From NCBI RefSeq assembly GCF_050436995.1, contig NC_134763.1:2604001-2668000 (forward strand): DNA of 64,000 nucleotides, read 5' to 3'. This document shows positions 36,730-50,600 of this stretch, piece after piece (the first letter of the stretch is position 1; each line of letters opens with the position of its first letter). The notes below the pieces were generated by a model, which saw only the letters and a program-made list of their open reading frames with translations, made no database searches and was not told the origin of the DNA. This DNA comes from Anticarsia gemmatalis (lineage: Eukaryota; Arthropoda; Insecta; Lepidoptera; Erebidae). A program made the translations under genes and the position numbers.

Positions 36730-39700
36730 TGAAGCAATTTCGGCAGAACTTACATAAATCTTAAAAAGAAAAATGAATTATTGAAAATATTCAACATTTA
36801 TGTCTATTTTTGGTGTTGTATCAAATTAAGACCTGACAATTTGATTCCGCCATATTTATTTTTTCCTAAAACCGATTAAGTTAATTATTGGCCATATAAA
36901 ATGTACCGTACGTCGCTGATAGGTCGCCTAATAAAATTAATACTTGGAAATGGTTTGAATATAAATTATATGGTGTATAATTACTTGCTAATAGTCGATT
37001 AGGAGAAGAAAAAAAGATCTAGCTGAATTAATTTCTTGTAATATAGAACCAGTTACTTCATCAATCTTTGTTTTTTAGAAATATTTGAAATACCTATATA
37101 AAAAATGGTATAACTAATATTTTTTAGCTATAAAATAAAGTAATAAATTAATTCATTAAATTTCTCATCAATGTCTTGATATTTTTCTATTAAAGGATGT
37201 GGCTCGAAAATAAGAAAAAAAGCACAATCGTAATTTGGTGTATAATATTCATTTTAATCAATATAGCAACATTCAAAACAGCAATTTAAAAATAAAACCG
37301 ACGTTCTACATTAAAACAAAAACGAATCAAAATTAGAACTGTACGCAAACGAACCAATAAAAAAAGCACATTCGAATTCGGAATCAACGTCGTCGTACCC
37401 GGACGGTCGTACTTGACAGACATGGCGGATTTCGTCCCAATCATAGCACCTGTTCCCGATCCCTATTTCATTTTTAATGAAGATGTTATATCCGCAGGTG
37501 TTCGCCTTTATTATGTTGTTTAATTCACTCTGCCCTTTGTTTTCTTACAACCTTTTTTTCGACCGCAAAACTTTATTTCAGTCAAATTTATTACAATGGT
37601 GCATTATAAATCGTGTCCGAGTAACAGATGTAGGTAATTAAGTTGTAAAGTTCCTTACAATGTTTTTATTGATATCAAGGGATACGTTTAAGGTTTTTGT
37701 AGTGGTTTTAATTACGAATTAAACAATAGGAACTTGATCGCGGCAACAATGTTTTATAGAAGTCATAAATCTTTAATTGTAACACGTTTTTTTTTGTTTT
37801 TTTATTGCTACATTTGGTTGAACAAGTGAATTAAACAAGTGTTCCGCGGGTTTTATGAGGACGTAGGTGTAAACCTCCAGTAAGCATTCGTGTATCGAAA
37901 AAATACTTTCAGATAGTGTATCTTTCTTATCTCCATTCGGATATATTTCTACTACGCTTTTGAATATTTTATTTTTGGATGCCAAAGAGATATTAAAGAT
38001 CTTGAATCATTCTCGGAATATGAGGCATTGTATGGACATGTTTATAAATAAAACCTTTTTGTACCACAAAATCCCGGTTAACAATTGCGGAGGATGACAG
38101 GCAGCTGTCATGACCTTTTTTACAAGATTAGCAGAATAATTCTTGACCTCAAGTAATACACGGAATAAATATTTGTTACGTAAAAGTATAAAAATCACCG
38201 TTAATTATGACTGAAAGCTATTAAAAATAAAAATAACGAACATATCCGAACGTAGTGCATCTTATTTTTTTTTTCAACTGACAATTCTCTGGAGCACCGA
38301 CATCGCTTTGCGTTTCGAATTTCGAACCCGTAGACGTTTTCCACGACCCTATCAGAATACGAACGTCATTTGAATCGGAATCGTGTCAAACAGAAACGTA
38401 CTTTACCCTGATAGAGATAAATGTCAAATTCGATTGGTTGTGTTCCTCCAGCAGTGACACATTGGAAACGAAATGAACTTGAGATAACACTCGGGTTTCG
38501 ATTTGAAGTTTCTGGTATCGCATTTACCGATTTTCAACCCTTGCTTTATTGGAATAAGGTTTAAGTTTGTGCGATGGTTGTGGTCTGATCGGCTTGGAAT
38601 AAAAGTTATTGAATGATCTCTGATTAGATGATTATCAGTACAGACGCAATGGGTCTTGCTCCGCGGTTGTAAGAACATTTTATATGGTAATTGAAATGTA
38701 ATATAAGCATTGGATTTTGAGTTGCTTATCGGGTAGTTTACAGTCGTATCGGTACGCGACAAGAGAGTACATTGTTTTCGATAATTACGATAGTAGGTAT
38801 CGATTGCTTGTATGTTAATGAGCGAATCGGATACATCGTTGTGTAAACATGAAACTATAATTATGCAGGTAAAGCACAAAGGAATTATGCGATGGAAAAT
38901 ATTGTTAAAGCCGGTTGAAATGTTCGAGGTTTATCCGGCATTTTGGTTAACTTTATGCTCGTTTTATAAATGGATTCTGTGAAAAATTACGAAAAATCAC
39001 GTTTGAATTTCCCTGAAGAGTTAAGTGAATGTTGAGATGACAGCTAATAGACATGAATTGAAGGAAACATACCGTTCGTAACTGAAACGGAAAGATTTTT
39101 GGTGATTTACTTTAACATCCAACAGACATATACCTACCTAAGTCTGTTTTAATACAATATTGTTGAAACTTAGTTGTAAGTTCGACATAGGTAGCATAAC
39201 TACAAAATAATTTCAAACACCTACTTAATAATATTATACATAACTTAGGTAAGACTTATAAAAAACTACATTTAGCATTCAAAGACTCGTCAATGCTTTA
39301 ACAATCTAGTGAACATCACGTAAACCTTATAGAAAATACCTCAAAACTAGTAGCAATCCATACGAAACACCGACACGGACCACATCGTACACACAAGCTG
39401 ACCTCCACAAAAAAAAGGACAATAGGGCAGATGGACGAACACAATTAATTTCATACAACTATATCTAAGGAAGCCATTATTAAGATTTGACGTGTTATAA
39501 ATTTTTGTGGAACACCGCCATGTGTTGGTAGCATTGAGATGTTAGTAGAAATGAAGATATAAACTTTGAATTTTATGTGGTTGATTTTAATTCACCTGCA
39601 GATGTTTTTAAATATAATAGAAGGAATCTTGATAGAACTTCTGACAAATCAATTGCTTTTGCTAAAACTCTTTCTCATCCTACGATTTTAATTTAAGTAC

Positions 39701-41598
39701 TTTTAGATCGGGTCACAACTTATTTATTCTATAGAACAAATTAAGAAGTAGGTTTAGTTAGAGTTATAGTGAAGTTGCATCAAAGTAACACCTACTACCA
39801 CATTCTATTTTTCCGTCTAAAATAATATATTTCAGTCATAAAAATATCCCCCGCAAGTTTTTAGCGCTTATTAACACAATACCTTCATTAAGCATATTTT
39901 ATTCAACACTAAAACGTCATTAAAGGTCATAAAATATAAACAGCGTTCACGCGACAGATGGTTCAATTTACCCCACTGCACTTCTATTATATTCACTAAA
40001 TAAATTCTAGGGTGAATTACAAAAAACATAGCTCTTATAACATTGAAATAAAGTTTATTATTCTTTGGTATTTCGTCGTTACTAAATTAACAATAGACTT
40101 GTGTATTTATTTGTGCAAAATTATGAAATTTATAACGAAGTAAATTGCATTAATTCGATTATAATGCGTTGGACAATACGGGGCGTTTTAAATACGGTCC
40201 TTTTTCAATGTAAATTAAATTCAATGAGTACACAAAAATGGTTTATTGACCTATTTTATTGTGCAATTGCAGTAACAAAATGTAGGGAAATATTTAACGC
40301 ACCCTATTTACACAGGGGCACTTTTCAAAAATAACAATGAGGTTAGTTCGATTTTCTACGCGCAATGGATTAAAACAGAATATAATTCAACATTGCTATA
40401 AAAGGACGATAAGTAGGGAATAAGTTTCTCTTTATTTTACATAGAGCAATTCGTATAAATAATATACGCAGAATCATCGCTGTAATGATTCTTAGGAACA
40501 GACAATTCAGCGCACTTTATATTTGTAATGATTCCTACAAATCGATAAAATTGTCAAATCTTAAAGAATAATTTTGTTTTTATCATAAAAAACACGGTTG
40601 GCCTTGAACTTAGACTAACCCTGGGAACAAAACTATAAACCTCCAAATTTTCAGTCACAAAAAAACGAATTATAATGGCGCTGAACATTATTATTTTAGG
40701 AGCGTGGCGCCAGACATATGTTGCTAAACAAGCCGGTAACGTTTCAATAGTACTGTGTTTACGACCGTAGTAAAAAAAAGTTGGGAGCTAACTGAGTAGG
40801 AGAGCTTTGGGGTTCCGTATTATGTGCTACTCAAGTTAATGCAGACTTTTTAACACAAGTTTCTAAAACGAGAGAACAGGAGTGGACCTAGTGAAGTACC
40901 CTGTAGAATACCCGATAGATTTCAGTGATAACGCAGGCAACTTAGAACAAGCGATGAATATCTAAGATATAACATCCCAAAATTAACACATAATGTGTAA
41001 ATTCACGTCCGTAAAATGACATTCAAAAGTCAACGAATAAGTCTATAAATGTAAGTAACAAATATTTATCTACCAACCTTTAAAAGTAACCCTTTCAAAA
41101 AGATCACGGAACCCGAAAAGATGAATAGTAACCTCACCCTTCGGACCCATAAACTCTGTTTACCAACGCCACTTGTCAGGATGACTGTAAGAAAACAGTT
41201 TTGCTACTATTTTATTATCTTTTTTTAAGGGCTCCGTTTAAGGGCCTTTAGCTAAGATTAAAAGTATTGTTAGAAGTTTATATTGTTGTATGAATTGATT
41301 CATTATACAACATATGTTGGGGTAGGCAGGGACTAGTTTGTTGGGATGTAATAAAAGACGCTACCGGTATGAATGTACAACAATCGAGCTAATAAGATAC
41401 GTGGCGATTGGTCGAGATCTTTGATATGGAGAAATAAATTAGAATCACTTAACAAGTAATCCTAAAGTAATGACAATAGATACTAGAAACATTCCGGTGT
41501 AGGCTCTAACAAAAAAACTATCTTGAAAAAGTGGAGGTGATATTGATAGATATTTTGAATTTAACTATATTTACTCGTCTCTTAAACTAAAATGGTGA
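36730..41598. other. Non-genic stretch
   Basis: No gene recognised. The part at 38280-38880 is less AT-rich and rich in TCG/CGA words, so it could be a conserved control region. Its 151-aa minus-strand frame has a Cys/His/Asn-rich chance-like composition. Confidence 0.45.
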
Positions 41599-41724
41599 CT
41601 AACCCTCGGTTTCTGAGGTACATTTAGCGGTAGTTTATATATTCAATTGCGTTTGAGCTCATATAAAAATGACAGTTTAAATAGATAAACTACCTCAAAA
41701 TGTACCTCAGAAACCGGGAGTTAG
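41599..41724. mobile_element. Snapback MITE, complete
   Basis: Inverted ends of about 40 bp: left 'ggtttctgaggtacattt' plus 'ggtagtttat', right the exact complement of both blocks with three central mismatches. Short unpaired middle. A related copy is at 19790-19890. Confidence 0.7.
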
Positions 41725-44700
41725 AAAACTACATCATAAATATTACCATCTATTATCCTCAAAAAGAAGACTAGTCTAGAGAAAGTAGCAGCAAAATCAC
41801 TGAAAGCAACTTCAAATGTTATAAACCAAGATGATAATGTACAGCAAAATAAATTTACAGCAAAACATCTAAAGACAAGGCTGTAGCAACACCCATATAC
41901 TGTTCCCAGCTACCCTCCGCTCACCACTACCGTTGTTCTATCTAATTTACAAGCTAGCAAGCCGTGCCTTGTCTGGGAAACTGCTTCATAGTGTGGTCCG
42001 AAGTGTATAAAACTTATTTACACCTAAGCAAGAAGAAATAAAAACTTTATGACGCATACATGCGTTGGATTAACTTGTGTATTTATTTGTTTAAAGAAAA
42101 CTTAGTGCGTTAGAGATTGTGTTTTCTTATATTTTTGAACTGAATAAAAATTAGGATGTTCTCAATTTTATGCGATATTTTTGAGCTTACAAATTTTACA
42201 AAAAGGATTTCCGTTAGCGGAATCACATTTTTGTGAAGTTCCCGAGAAAACGAAGCTACTGTAGGTTTTTTTTATAGTATGTAATAGACGGGAAGACTTA
42301 ACGGCCGGTACCTCTTTCTCATCTCATCTTTTGTTCTGACCGGACATCAGAACTATTACAAAAGTAGCGTCCAAGCGATACGATAGACTTCTATCTTAAC
42401 ACCACACGCTCCACGAAACCACCTTTTACATTTTTAAGCCCCGGCTTCAATAGTCTCGCAAAAGTCTTAAGTAATATAACGTTCCATTGTTTTGTCAATG
42501 AGCGTTTCAGACTAAGTATTTATGATAATTCTAGGCGTACTAGTATAATAGATGGACGCTTCCAAAATACAATGAGTGCTTAAAACTGAAATGCCGAGTA
42601 ATGGAAGCGTCGGAGAGTAAATTCTCACAAACTGTTTATATACAATTGTGTACAAAATTGCGGTTGCTAATAAAGATGAAAGTTGTAGCGTCTTGAAATA
42701 AATATACCTTTCACAATATATACATACATACTCAACTAGAAACACGCATTCAAAAAAGATATTTACAGAAACCTTATATTACTGAATTTCGAAGATTTGA
42801 CAATTACGAATTTCATTGAGTAACCTTTAATAGTTTTAACAAATTGGCAAATAAAATGAAGCCACTAAAATAAAATATTGTACTTGTTATACGCTTCCAA
42901 AATAATGTTACTTAAGCAAAAAGAAAATACGTACCGATATCAAACGTTCTGTCAACAAGCTCTTAGCAGAGATATTATCTACAAATGATTTCGTTCTGTC
43001 TCGTAATAAGATTTCTCTCTTCGTACATAAAATATTGAAGTATGAGCAAAATTTAAAAGCAGTACAGTAGCTCCGTTTCCACTCGTATCATAAAGTACTA
43101 ACAATAGGAATAAAAACGTTTAATTTATCTCCAAAGCGAAGGTTCCCGCTGTCAAGCCTCTTTTGTGTGGATCATTGTCTCTACCTTTACCGCCATTCGT
43201 AAAATCTCTAGGTATTTTACATTCGGTATCGTAAAACAAGAAATTTATAGGAACTTTCAATTTTTTAACATCCATTTCAAAATTCAATGAGAATAAATGT
43301 CAATATGAATGGTATTGTAAGTAACGTATGACACAATATTCCAGTAAAGTTAGTGTGTTTATCTAAAGTTATGTTACTTCAAATAAATCTAAAGGAATTC
43401 TCCAACACCTAGAAAAGGAAAAATCAGAAATATGCACATACTGCAACTTTGTAGTACTTTAAGTTACCACAATTATCCTCAAGGTGGTCTTAAAGCAATA
43501 AATACTTCGTCGTCATTTGTACCTTTGCTAAGTGCCCTATTAGCACTGTGATGATCTTCATTATTGCGTCAAATCTTCAGAAAATGTACAAGCGTCATTA
43601 AAAAGAACTCATCAGTCCACTTCGTAAAATAATGATGTTTCAATATTTTCCTTACGTCAAGAATCTCTCAGAAACATCAACAATGTATTAAGCAAAAACA
43701 TCCTGTACCTTTATTACTCCACGCTTCATCACACAACGTTATAACAAAACCTGACGTGTATCATATTTAAATAGATCATCAACACTTCCAAAACGTTTTT
43801 ATCCAGATACCATCGATTTACTAATTTGAAAGTCCATCAATCATTTCTGTAAGAAACTCAATCTTCACCACATGGTAGGGGCGAGATTTTACCTGAGTCA
43901 GAAAAAAAAGGTGACAATAACTGCCACGCTAGTAAACTAGTGAGACATCTCAATTTATTGGATACAACCCTCCGGTTTTAAAGGAACCGATTTGTAGTTG
44001 GAACTGGACAAAGGTTTTCGGAATCTTGATCCTTGTAAAGCTTTTGATAATGCCGGTCGAGCGAAATTTTTTAGAATTTTTGCCACATTATCTTTTCCGA
44101 TATAAAATACACATAAAATTTGTTGACATCCATGCAGTACAATAAACTATAATAGATACGGGTGCTTTTGTTAACCAGAATCAAATAATAACAGGTCAAA
44201 GAATAGAAACATTTTGAATATAAACCGTTTATAAAAAGCTACCTCATTCTGCTGGTATGTATACGAATCATTTACTTTATAATATTCGGTTACAGACAAT
44301 TTACTCCCAAATTACGCGCCCCTACAATTTTGCGTATCAAACGTTTATTTCCTAAATTATTCGGAATCTTCATTCCAAATGCTTAGCCACGGATCATTGA
44401 CATCTATTCCACCGTCCTCAAATTCTTGCATATAAAACAAACTATAATTCACGTTATCAGTAATCTAGAAGCCGTCAAATAGTCTTGACAACTTATTCTA
44501 ACGACTGTTGGTGTGAACAGTATAAGATAAATTATTCGTTGGTGACCAAAAACTTCATCGCTTGAAACCTTTGTGACTTCTTAGAAATTATATAGATTGG
44601 TATCAGTTTTTTCGCTTTGTGTTTCCGTACCGCTAACGAAGGTACCTGTTTCTTTTTTTGTGATGTCCTCGGCAACGTTGGGTGCTCGGTGAGGGACAGT

Positions 44701-45703
44701 TTTATCGATGACCACCGTATGTCGTTTCGTTTTGTTACAGTTCTTAATTTTTTTTGAGTGACCATGCGTGTGGATTACTGGCGACGATATATTGACTTCT
44801 GTTTAAAGAATTCAAGAGGTAATTGCGGTGCACCGAATGCGGATAAATATCTGGTTAAATTATTGTTTGCTCTTGCTTTAGAAGTCAGTTTCTGCCATCG
44901 AATTATAGTGAATTTGTAATTTTACATATTAAATCAATTAATATATTACTTCACTACGTATATATTTTTGAAACAATTTAATAATTGATATTCTGATTGC
45001 TTTATCTTATCGTAACAACAATTTGACAGTTGGTTAGCGCTAGATATAAATTCAACTAATCCTACCCAAATCAAAATATTCCTTTATCAAACGGTCATGG
45101 TCAAAATAGTCCCCAAAAAAGATAATAGGTGCTATCTATAATCCCTCGACCGTTACAACACATATGTCGCGAGTTAACACTCTTTTGTAGTCCATATCAA
45201 AATTAAGATAATTTTGAATGTCCGTTCAAATTTCTACTTCCATTTTGGACCTTGTGGCCAGCTGTCGGAGTTTTTTTTAAGTGGGCACCGGATAGTTCGG
45301 CGGCCCCATAAAAGAGACCGGGTAATGAGTTCAAAAATTGGTAATGACTAAATAAAGCCGGCCACGTTTGAGCCCTGTTTCATTTTGAATTATGATTTCA
45401 TATCCTTCGTTTGCTTTATGATACGGAACGTGAAATGATTGTTTATTTTTGGGTATATGTAAATTATCGGGTATTGATTTGGTTTTGTAATAATGTTGAA
45501 ATTTATTGTCAACGGTTTTCTGTATCTGCGCTCTGCAGTGATGCAGTTATTTAGTGCTGTAACAAAATGAGGGTGGAACATTATTTTATCAGTTTATTGG
45601 GAAAGTAATTAATATAATTGAATTCAACACATTGTAACATGAGCTATGCTTTTGGTTTAATTACTTATTGTAAATATTGCAGTTAAATAATGGGACAGTA
45701 TCG
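41725..45703. other. Non-genic stretch
   Basis: AT-rich with no recognisable repeats. A 77-aa Lys-rich minus-strand frame (44532-44765) has no supporting context. Confidence 0.45.
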
Positions 45704-45829
45704 TGATTCCACCACTATCGACTATCGACAGTCGGCTGGTCTGGATGAAAATTTGATCAGCGCCTCTAACGGCCGTCGTAGAAACTATTCTGGCAATGGC
45801 ATCCGAAATGTCAAACTTTTGGTACCGAC
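45704..45829 (+). mobile_element. Dispersed repeat, family B, copy 4
   Basis: 'gattccaccactatcgacta', 'ttgatcagcgcctctaacgg' and 'gaaatgtcaaac' match the copy at 4561. Confidence 0.5.
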
Positions 45830-47287
45830 GAACGAACCGCGCTACACATCTTTTTATCGGCGATAACCTCAACATTAATACAAAAAAAAACATCAAAGAA
45901 CATCTCACGAGTTTTAGGCAACGTGGAAAAAATCCTCGCAAATCCCATGTTTACTTATTCCCTTACAGAATAAATGGTTGTATAGAAAACGGAGAACATT
46001 TTCAGCTTTACATTGTTAATGTGTACGGTGAGGGTCACAGCTGACACATGTCATAACACCCTCGTATAGAGAAATGTTTGTTTCCTCAGCGTGTTTTGAA
46101 TTAGTATTTTGTAATTCTTTGAAAGTGGACGTGGCTTGGAACTATTGATATATTTAGAAAGTTTTAAAATAGAATTGTTGTGTTTGAACAAATTATGTTG
46201 ATGGTAAAGGATTCATTTACATTAAAACATGATTTGATAGTTATAGAACAGTCGTCAAAACGCTTAAAGCTTATTTTCAAGTTCTATCAACTTTATACTA
46301 ACAGGTTTATACAACATTTGATTATAATAGGTTTAAAGGATTAGATAGGAACTAAATAGTTCCAACCAATTTCTTCTCTTCTAAACATTTTGCAATTCAT
46401 AGCTCTATTTCTCTTTATTGATATTATTGTTGTATATCTAACAGCTATTGTTTAACCCATTATAGTTCAATTGTTACTAAAACTGACTCACCTAAAGCCT
46501 TAATTGCGCAACTAAAATCCACCCTCATTTCAAGCTCATGTCATTGTTGGCCTCTCATTGAATTTCATTTGTCTAATTGAGCAGTCAAATATTTGCCTTT
46601 CCGCCGTTAGTGTTGTCCTCATTCTGTCAATACGTCACTATAAAGGACATAGTATCTCCTTTCTACGCCATTTCAGATCGTATACCATTGATTTAGAGTA
46701 CAATTTTCGTGGAAACATCATCCAATAAAATTGATGTAGGTAAAACCTTCAATTGTAGCTGATCAATACTGGCTTAATATTGTTGCTTAATTCCGTTGTC
46801 ACACTGTTGTTGCTAATTACCGTGTGTTCAGCTAATTGCTGGGACCTAAGTTTGGCTTTGCGATTTATTTCGTTGTTTCTTTAGTCATTATCGTAATTGG
46901 TTTTGTGAATTAGTACTAGCTAAATTGGAATTCTAACAGGACGTGTTAAGTGCTTATTAGAAAATTTATTTATTACCACCATTAATAGTTTCAACTACAC
47001 CTGTAAGATATAGGCATATAAGATTTTCTTATAAAATATAGGAATAACAAACATATTGCTGACTTATACTTGTAACTACAGGAACTAACAAAAATGTAAG
47101 TACGTATTGCTATAAGCGTAGCGTTTTCAAAATTGAAAATTTAATTATTTTGGTATCAATTCGTGAATAGCTATCATTATTAGGTACCTATACAACTATT
47201 TAGTTCTTCTGTTCATAATAATTCTTGAAACTACCCAGTCTTTAATAATAACGACTACAATTCCTGGAAATATAAGCTTTTAGTACT

Positions 47288-47617
47288 TTACATTTTCTTA
47301 TTTCTAGTGTTAATGTTTTTCGCGTTACTGCAAATGGAGTTTTCATGTAACAACGGGCCATTATCTGTAATACTTATTTCACTAACGTTTATAATCACGT
47401 CGTTAAGTGGATAGGTATAAAGCCCTTTTATATGAAGTACTAAATATTCTGATCCAAGGTCCATTAATATCAATCTCAAAGTATCCAGTAAATTACGATC
47501 GGTATCCGATTTAATTGTTTCAACAAATGCTTTAATGGAATTTGCTTCGGCAAATAAAATACCCTTCGATGTTTCGAACGATGTAAAATTTTTACGGTCC
47601 TGTTTTATGCTTGACAT
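47288..47617 (-). CDS. Small open frame of protein-like composition, product unknown
   Basis: Encodes 109 aa starting MSSIKQDRKNF. I do not recognise the family. Reasons to list it: the ATG has a good context (GACACCATG) with an in-frame TAA just upstream. Its composition (many D, E, K, L, I; few C, W, H) differs from the Cys/Tyr/Phe/His-rich chance frames elsewhere in the window. A central stretch (about residues 40-70, DTDRNLLDTLRLILMDLG and LVLHIKG) alternates like a folded helix/strand domain. No signal peptide or membrane segment is evident. An AATAAA on the minus strand lies about 320 bp downstream. There are no introns or neighbours. It could be a small intronless gene, a retrocopy, a fragment of a transposon protein, or chance. 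Confidence 0.35.
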   Translation of the reverse strand: MSSIKQDRKNFTSFETSKGILFAEANSIKAFVETIKSDTDRNLLDTLRLILMDLGSEYLVLHIKGLYTYPLNDVIINVSEISITDNGPLLHENSICSNAKNINTRNKKM

Positions 47618-50600
47618 GGTGTCTAAGGTTTACTAGTGTTTTTATGTGAGTTTACTGCTCAATGCATTTGCCATGTCTTTGTGTAGATACCTCTAAGGGA
47701 ACTGAGGTACCCAGCTATGATTGGAAGGATATTGACTACCGTATATGGTGAATTTTCGATTTGCCACGATATCGAGTTTATGATTCCTAACGGTAGAGTT
47801 ACGATCGCTACAAATATAGCAAGTTCAAAGATGACAGAGTTAGTTCGTGTATTAAATAACTAGCTCCAATGTTTTGCTATAAATTACTAGTTTATAAACC
47901 ATTAAATTATACGTAAGGATCTCAATAAAATTTGAAAGTTATGTCAGAGATAGACAATTTCTTAGATATTATATTTTGACCGAATTATATAGAGCGCGTT
48001 GGAATATTAATTTCGTCTTTGACTTAAATTATTATTTTCATGCCCTTTTCGACTAAACGTGTTTTTGATTACCAAGACTCTTGGCCCAAACCGACAAACG
48101 TTAATATAATTGATATTGCTGGTCTACCAATGTTTTATAGTGTATCTGATATTAAGTAGCTGGAATTAGTAATAAATGTCTTCTGGTTAAGTTTTATTGG
48201 TCATATTTGATGCCTTACCGGTTTATTACGAATGTTCGCATCAAACAGTGTTAGTAGCTGTTTCTTTCTTTTTACTACTTATGTTTTAAGATTGGAAAAG
48301 TATAATGTATTTTTGCCAATTTCTAATTAAGTTTACGGTTATATTTTATATCCTACGGGTTTCTATAAATTATGTGATTTCTGTTTATTAGCTATTTTAA
48401 GAGCTTTCGCATTTCTCTTGACTGTAAAATTAATTAATTATTTAACTGTGCACTTGGGTTTATATTTATGATAGAATTTTTCTTATTACCCAAATAAAAA
48501 ACTGCGTTAGAAATCTACGTGACATAAAAACAGCTAACACAGCAGCATTCATGTCAACAACGACAATCCCCTCCATATTTATCACCACATTACAAGATGT
48601 CCGAAACCTTCCAACACGTACACCTTCCATAAATCTCCCATAGACGAACAGTTTCACAATAAATATCCAATCTAACACCGTCTTCCTGCCCACGCGCATA
48701 ATTCACCGAGAATTATTCCTATACATATATTAAATAAACATATCAAGAGAGACGTTTACAACGAATATCCAAGAAACGCAAATATATTTAGAAATATTCT
48801 TGAGTTGATGTTAATTGGACGTATTTGCGAGTACGCTATGCAATTCATCACAAGTTTACAGTTCCTCAACAAATAATTAAACACTCAACTTACAGAATTC
48901 TTACGGAAAAAAACCATTAAAATGCTAAAATGCTGTAAAAAATCTCTTACAAGAATTCGAAAAGAATGCACTTTAGGAAATAGTACTTGAACATAAAGTT
49001 TTATTGCGAGACTTGGAGGAAGTAAGAGAAATAAATAATAAAATGAATCCAACCAAAGATTTTAACGTCTGCGATAAACAGGAACAAATCACTATAAATT
49101 TTGCAAAATCTAAAGCAAACATGCACTTAGGTTTTGATTAGATATCATAAAACTATCAATGATATGGAGTGGGTGTTAAATCTATCTTATTCTCTTAAGC
49201 TTGAACCAACTTGTAATAGATAAAAAGCAAGATTTTATGATATGGAAAGTGTCTGGTACATTGTTCATCTTGGGTGGCCATATAACAGGCTCAACGTGAT
49301 CTTTTGGTCTAATAAACATTTGATGTGTGTTTTGCCAGCCGGTTCTCTTAATGTTTATTTTCTAATCGTGGAAAGAATAAGATCTTCGCGTTCAAAACGA
49401 CTTTAGTATCGTTTTAATGAATATAAAGCCCACTCAAAAACTTTGTATTCTGCGTTACGACTTTTTTTATTAGCAACCTAATTTTTAAATCAATTTAATG
49501 GAGTGTTTCGACACTTATCTATTTTTAATATCAATTCTCGTGCAGATTCAACATTGGTACCCATTTCAACATCAAATGTTAATTTAGATTTATTGAAAGC
49601 TTCTTAATAACATCGCTATACGTGAAACCGTCAGCAAACTATTCAGAAACAACTATTTATTACTTAACGTGACGTCGGTACACGTAATTAAAATCCGTCA
49701 ACGTACACCGACATAATTACCTATGTGTATGCCTTTACCTTCCTATATACGTATAGTTCTTTGAATTAAGTCTCTCACAAGTCCCGACTGTCGCCAGTCA
49801 TCTTGTCGACACGATATTTCATCTCGCAGACATCTGTCAAGGCGAACAAGATCAACTTTGTCGCCAGCATTGGTATTAATTTCCCTTTGCCCTTCTTTAT
49901 TGCTTGTGATTGGATTATTTCCGTAGCAACTTTTCACTTCCCGAGAGCTCTAAAATAAGATTCGTTGCTTGAACGCTTTTATTTTAATCTGGTTGGCTTG
50001 TTTTAATATCTTTAAGCTTTTTATTTTCCCGCTCAACATTTCCCTCTGGGCGTCTTTTATTAAACATTTGTTTACAGTGCTGGAGCTATCGCTTGCCGAG
50101 TATTGATGTATTAGGCTTAGATAAAAAATCGACATTAGCCATTTGTCCTTTCAACACTTTATTTGTTCGCTCGTAAATCATTTTGTTACTGATGGAGCGT
50201 GATCACTACAATACGATTCGATGTACCCATTGATTTTGATAAAAAGTAATGGTTGTAGACATTTATTCAATTTTGTGTAGTCATCAATATCACACGTTCG
50301 GTTGATACATCAGACAATATACAATACGTGTACAAAAGAGGAAGTCGATGTGTTTCTTCTGTAAGAAGATAGAACAATGGGCACTCGAGAAAACAGAACT
50401 TTTCCATCAAAAAATGTAGATAACGAAACAATTAAGCCTAAGGAAAAACTTCTGCAAAGTCCTCAACTAAATACGACGAAAATCACTTAAGGCCCTTAAG
50501 TCCGAGCATTACAATCCCTTCGAAGTTTTTATACTTGTGCAAAAAGTGGCGAGACGAACGCCGGTTGAGTGTCATACATTTTGATGCCACGGTTTTTGTC

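Noticed and set aside
38424..38879. 151-aa minus-strand open frame
   Set aside because: Cys, His, Asn and Ile excess, no motif and no start context. Probably chance.
49743..50135. Two adjacent minus-strand frames that might be exons
   Set aside because: Composition is partly protein-like, but there are no matching splice sites between them and no recognisable domain.
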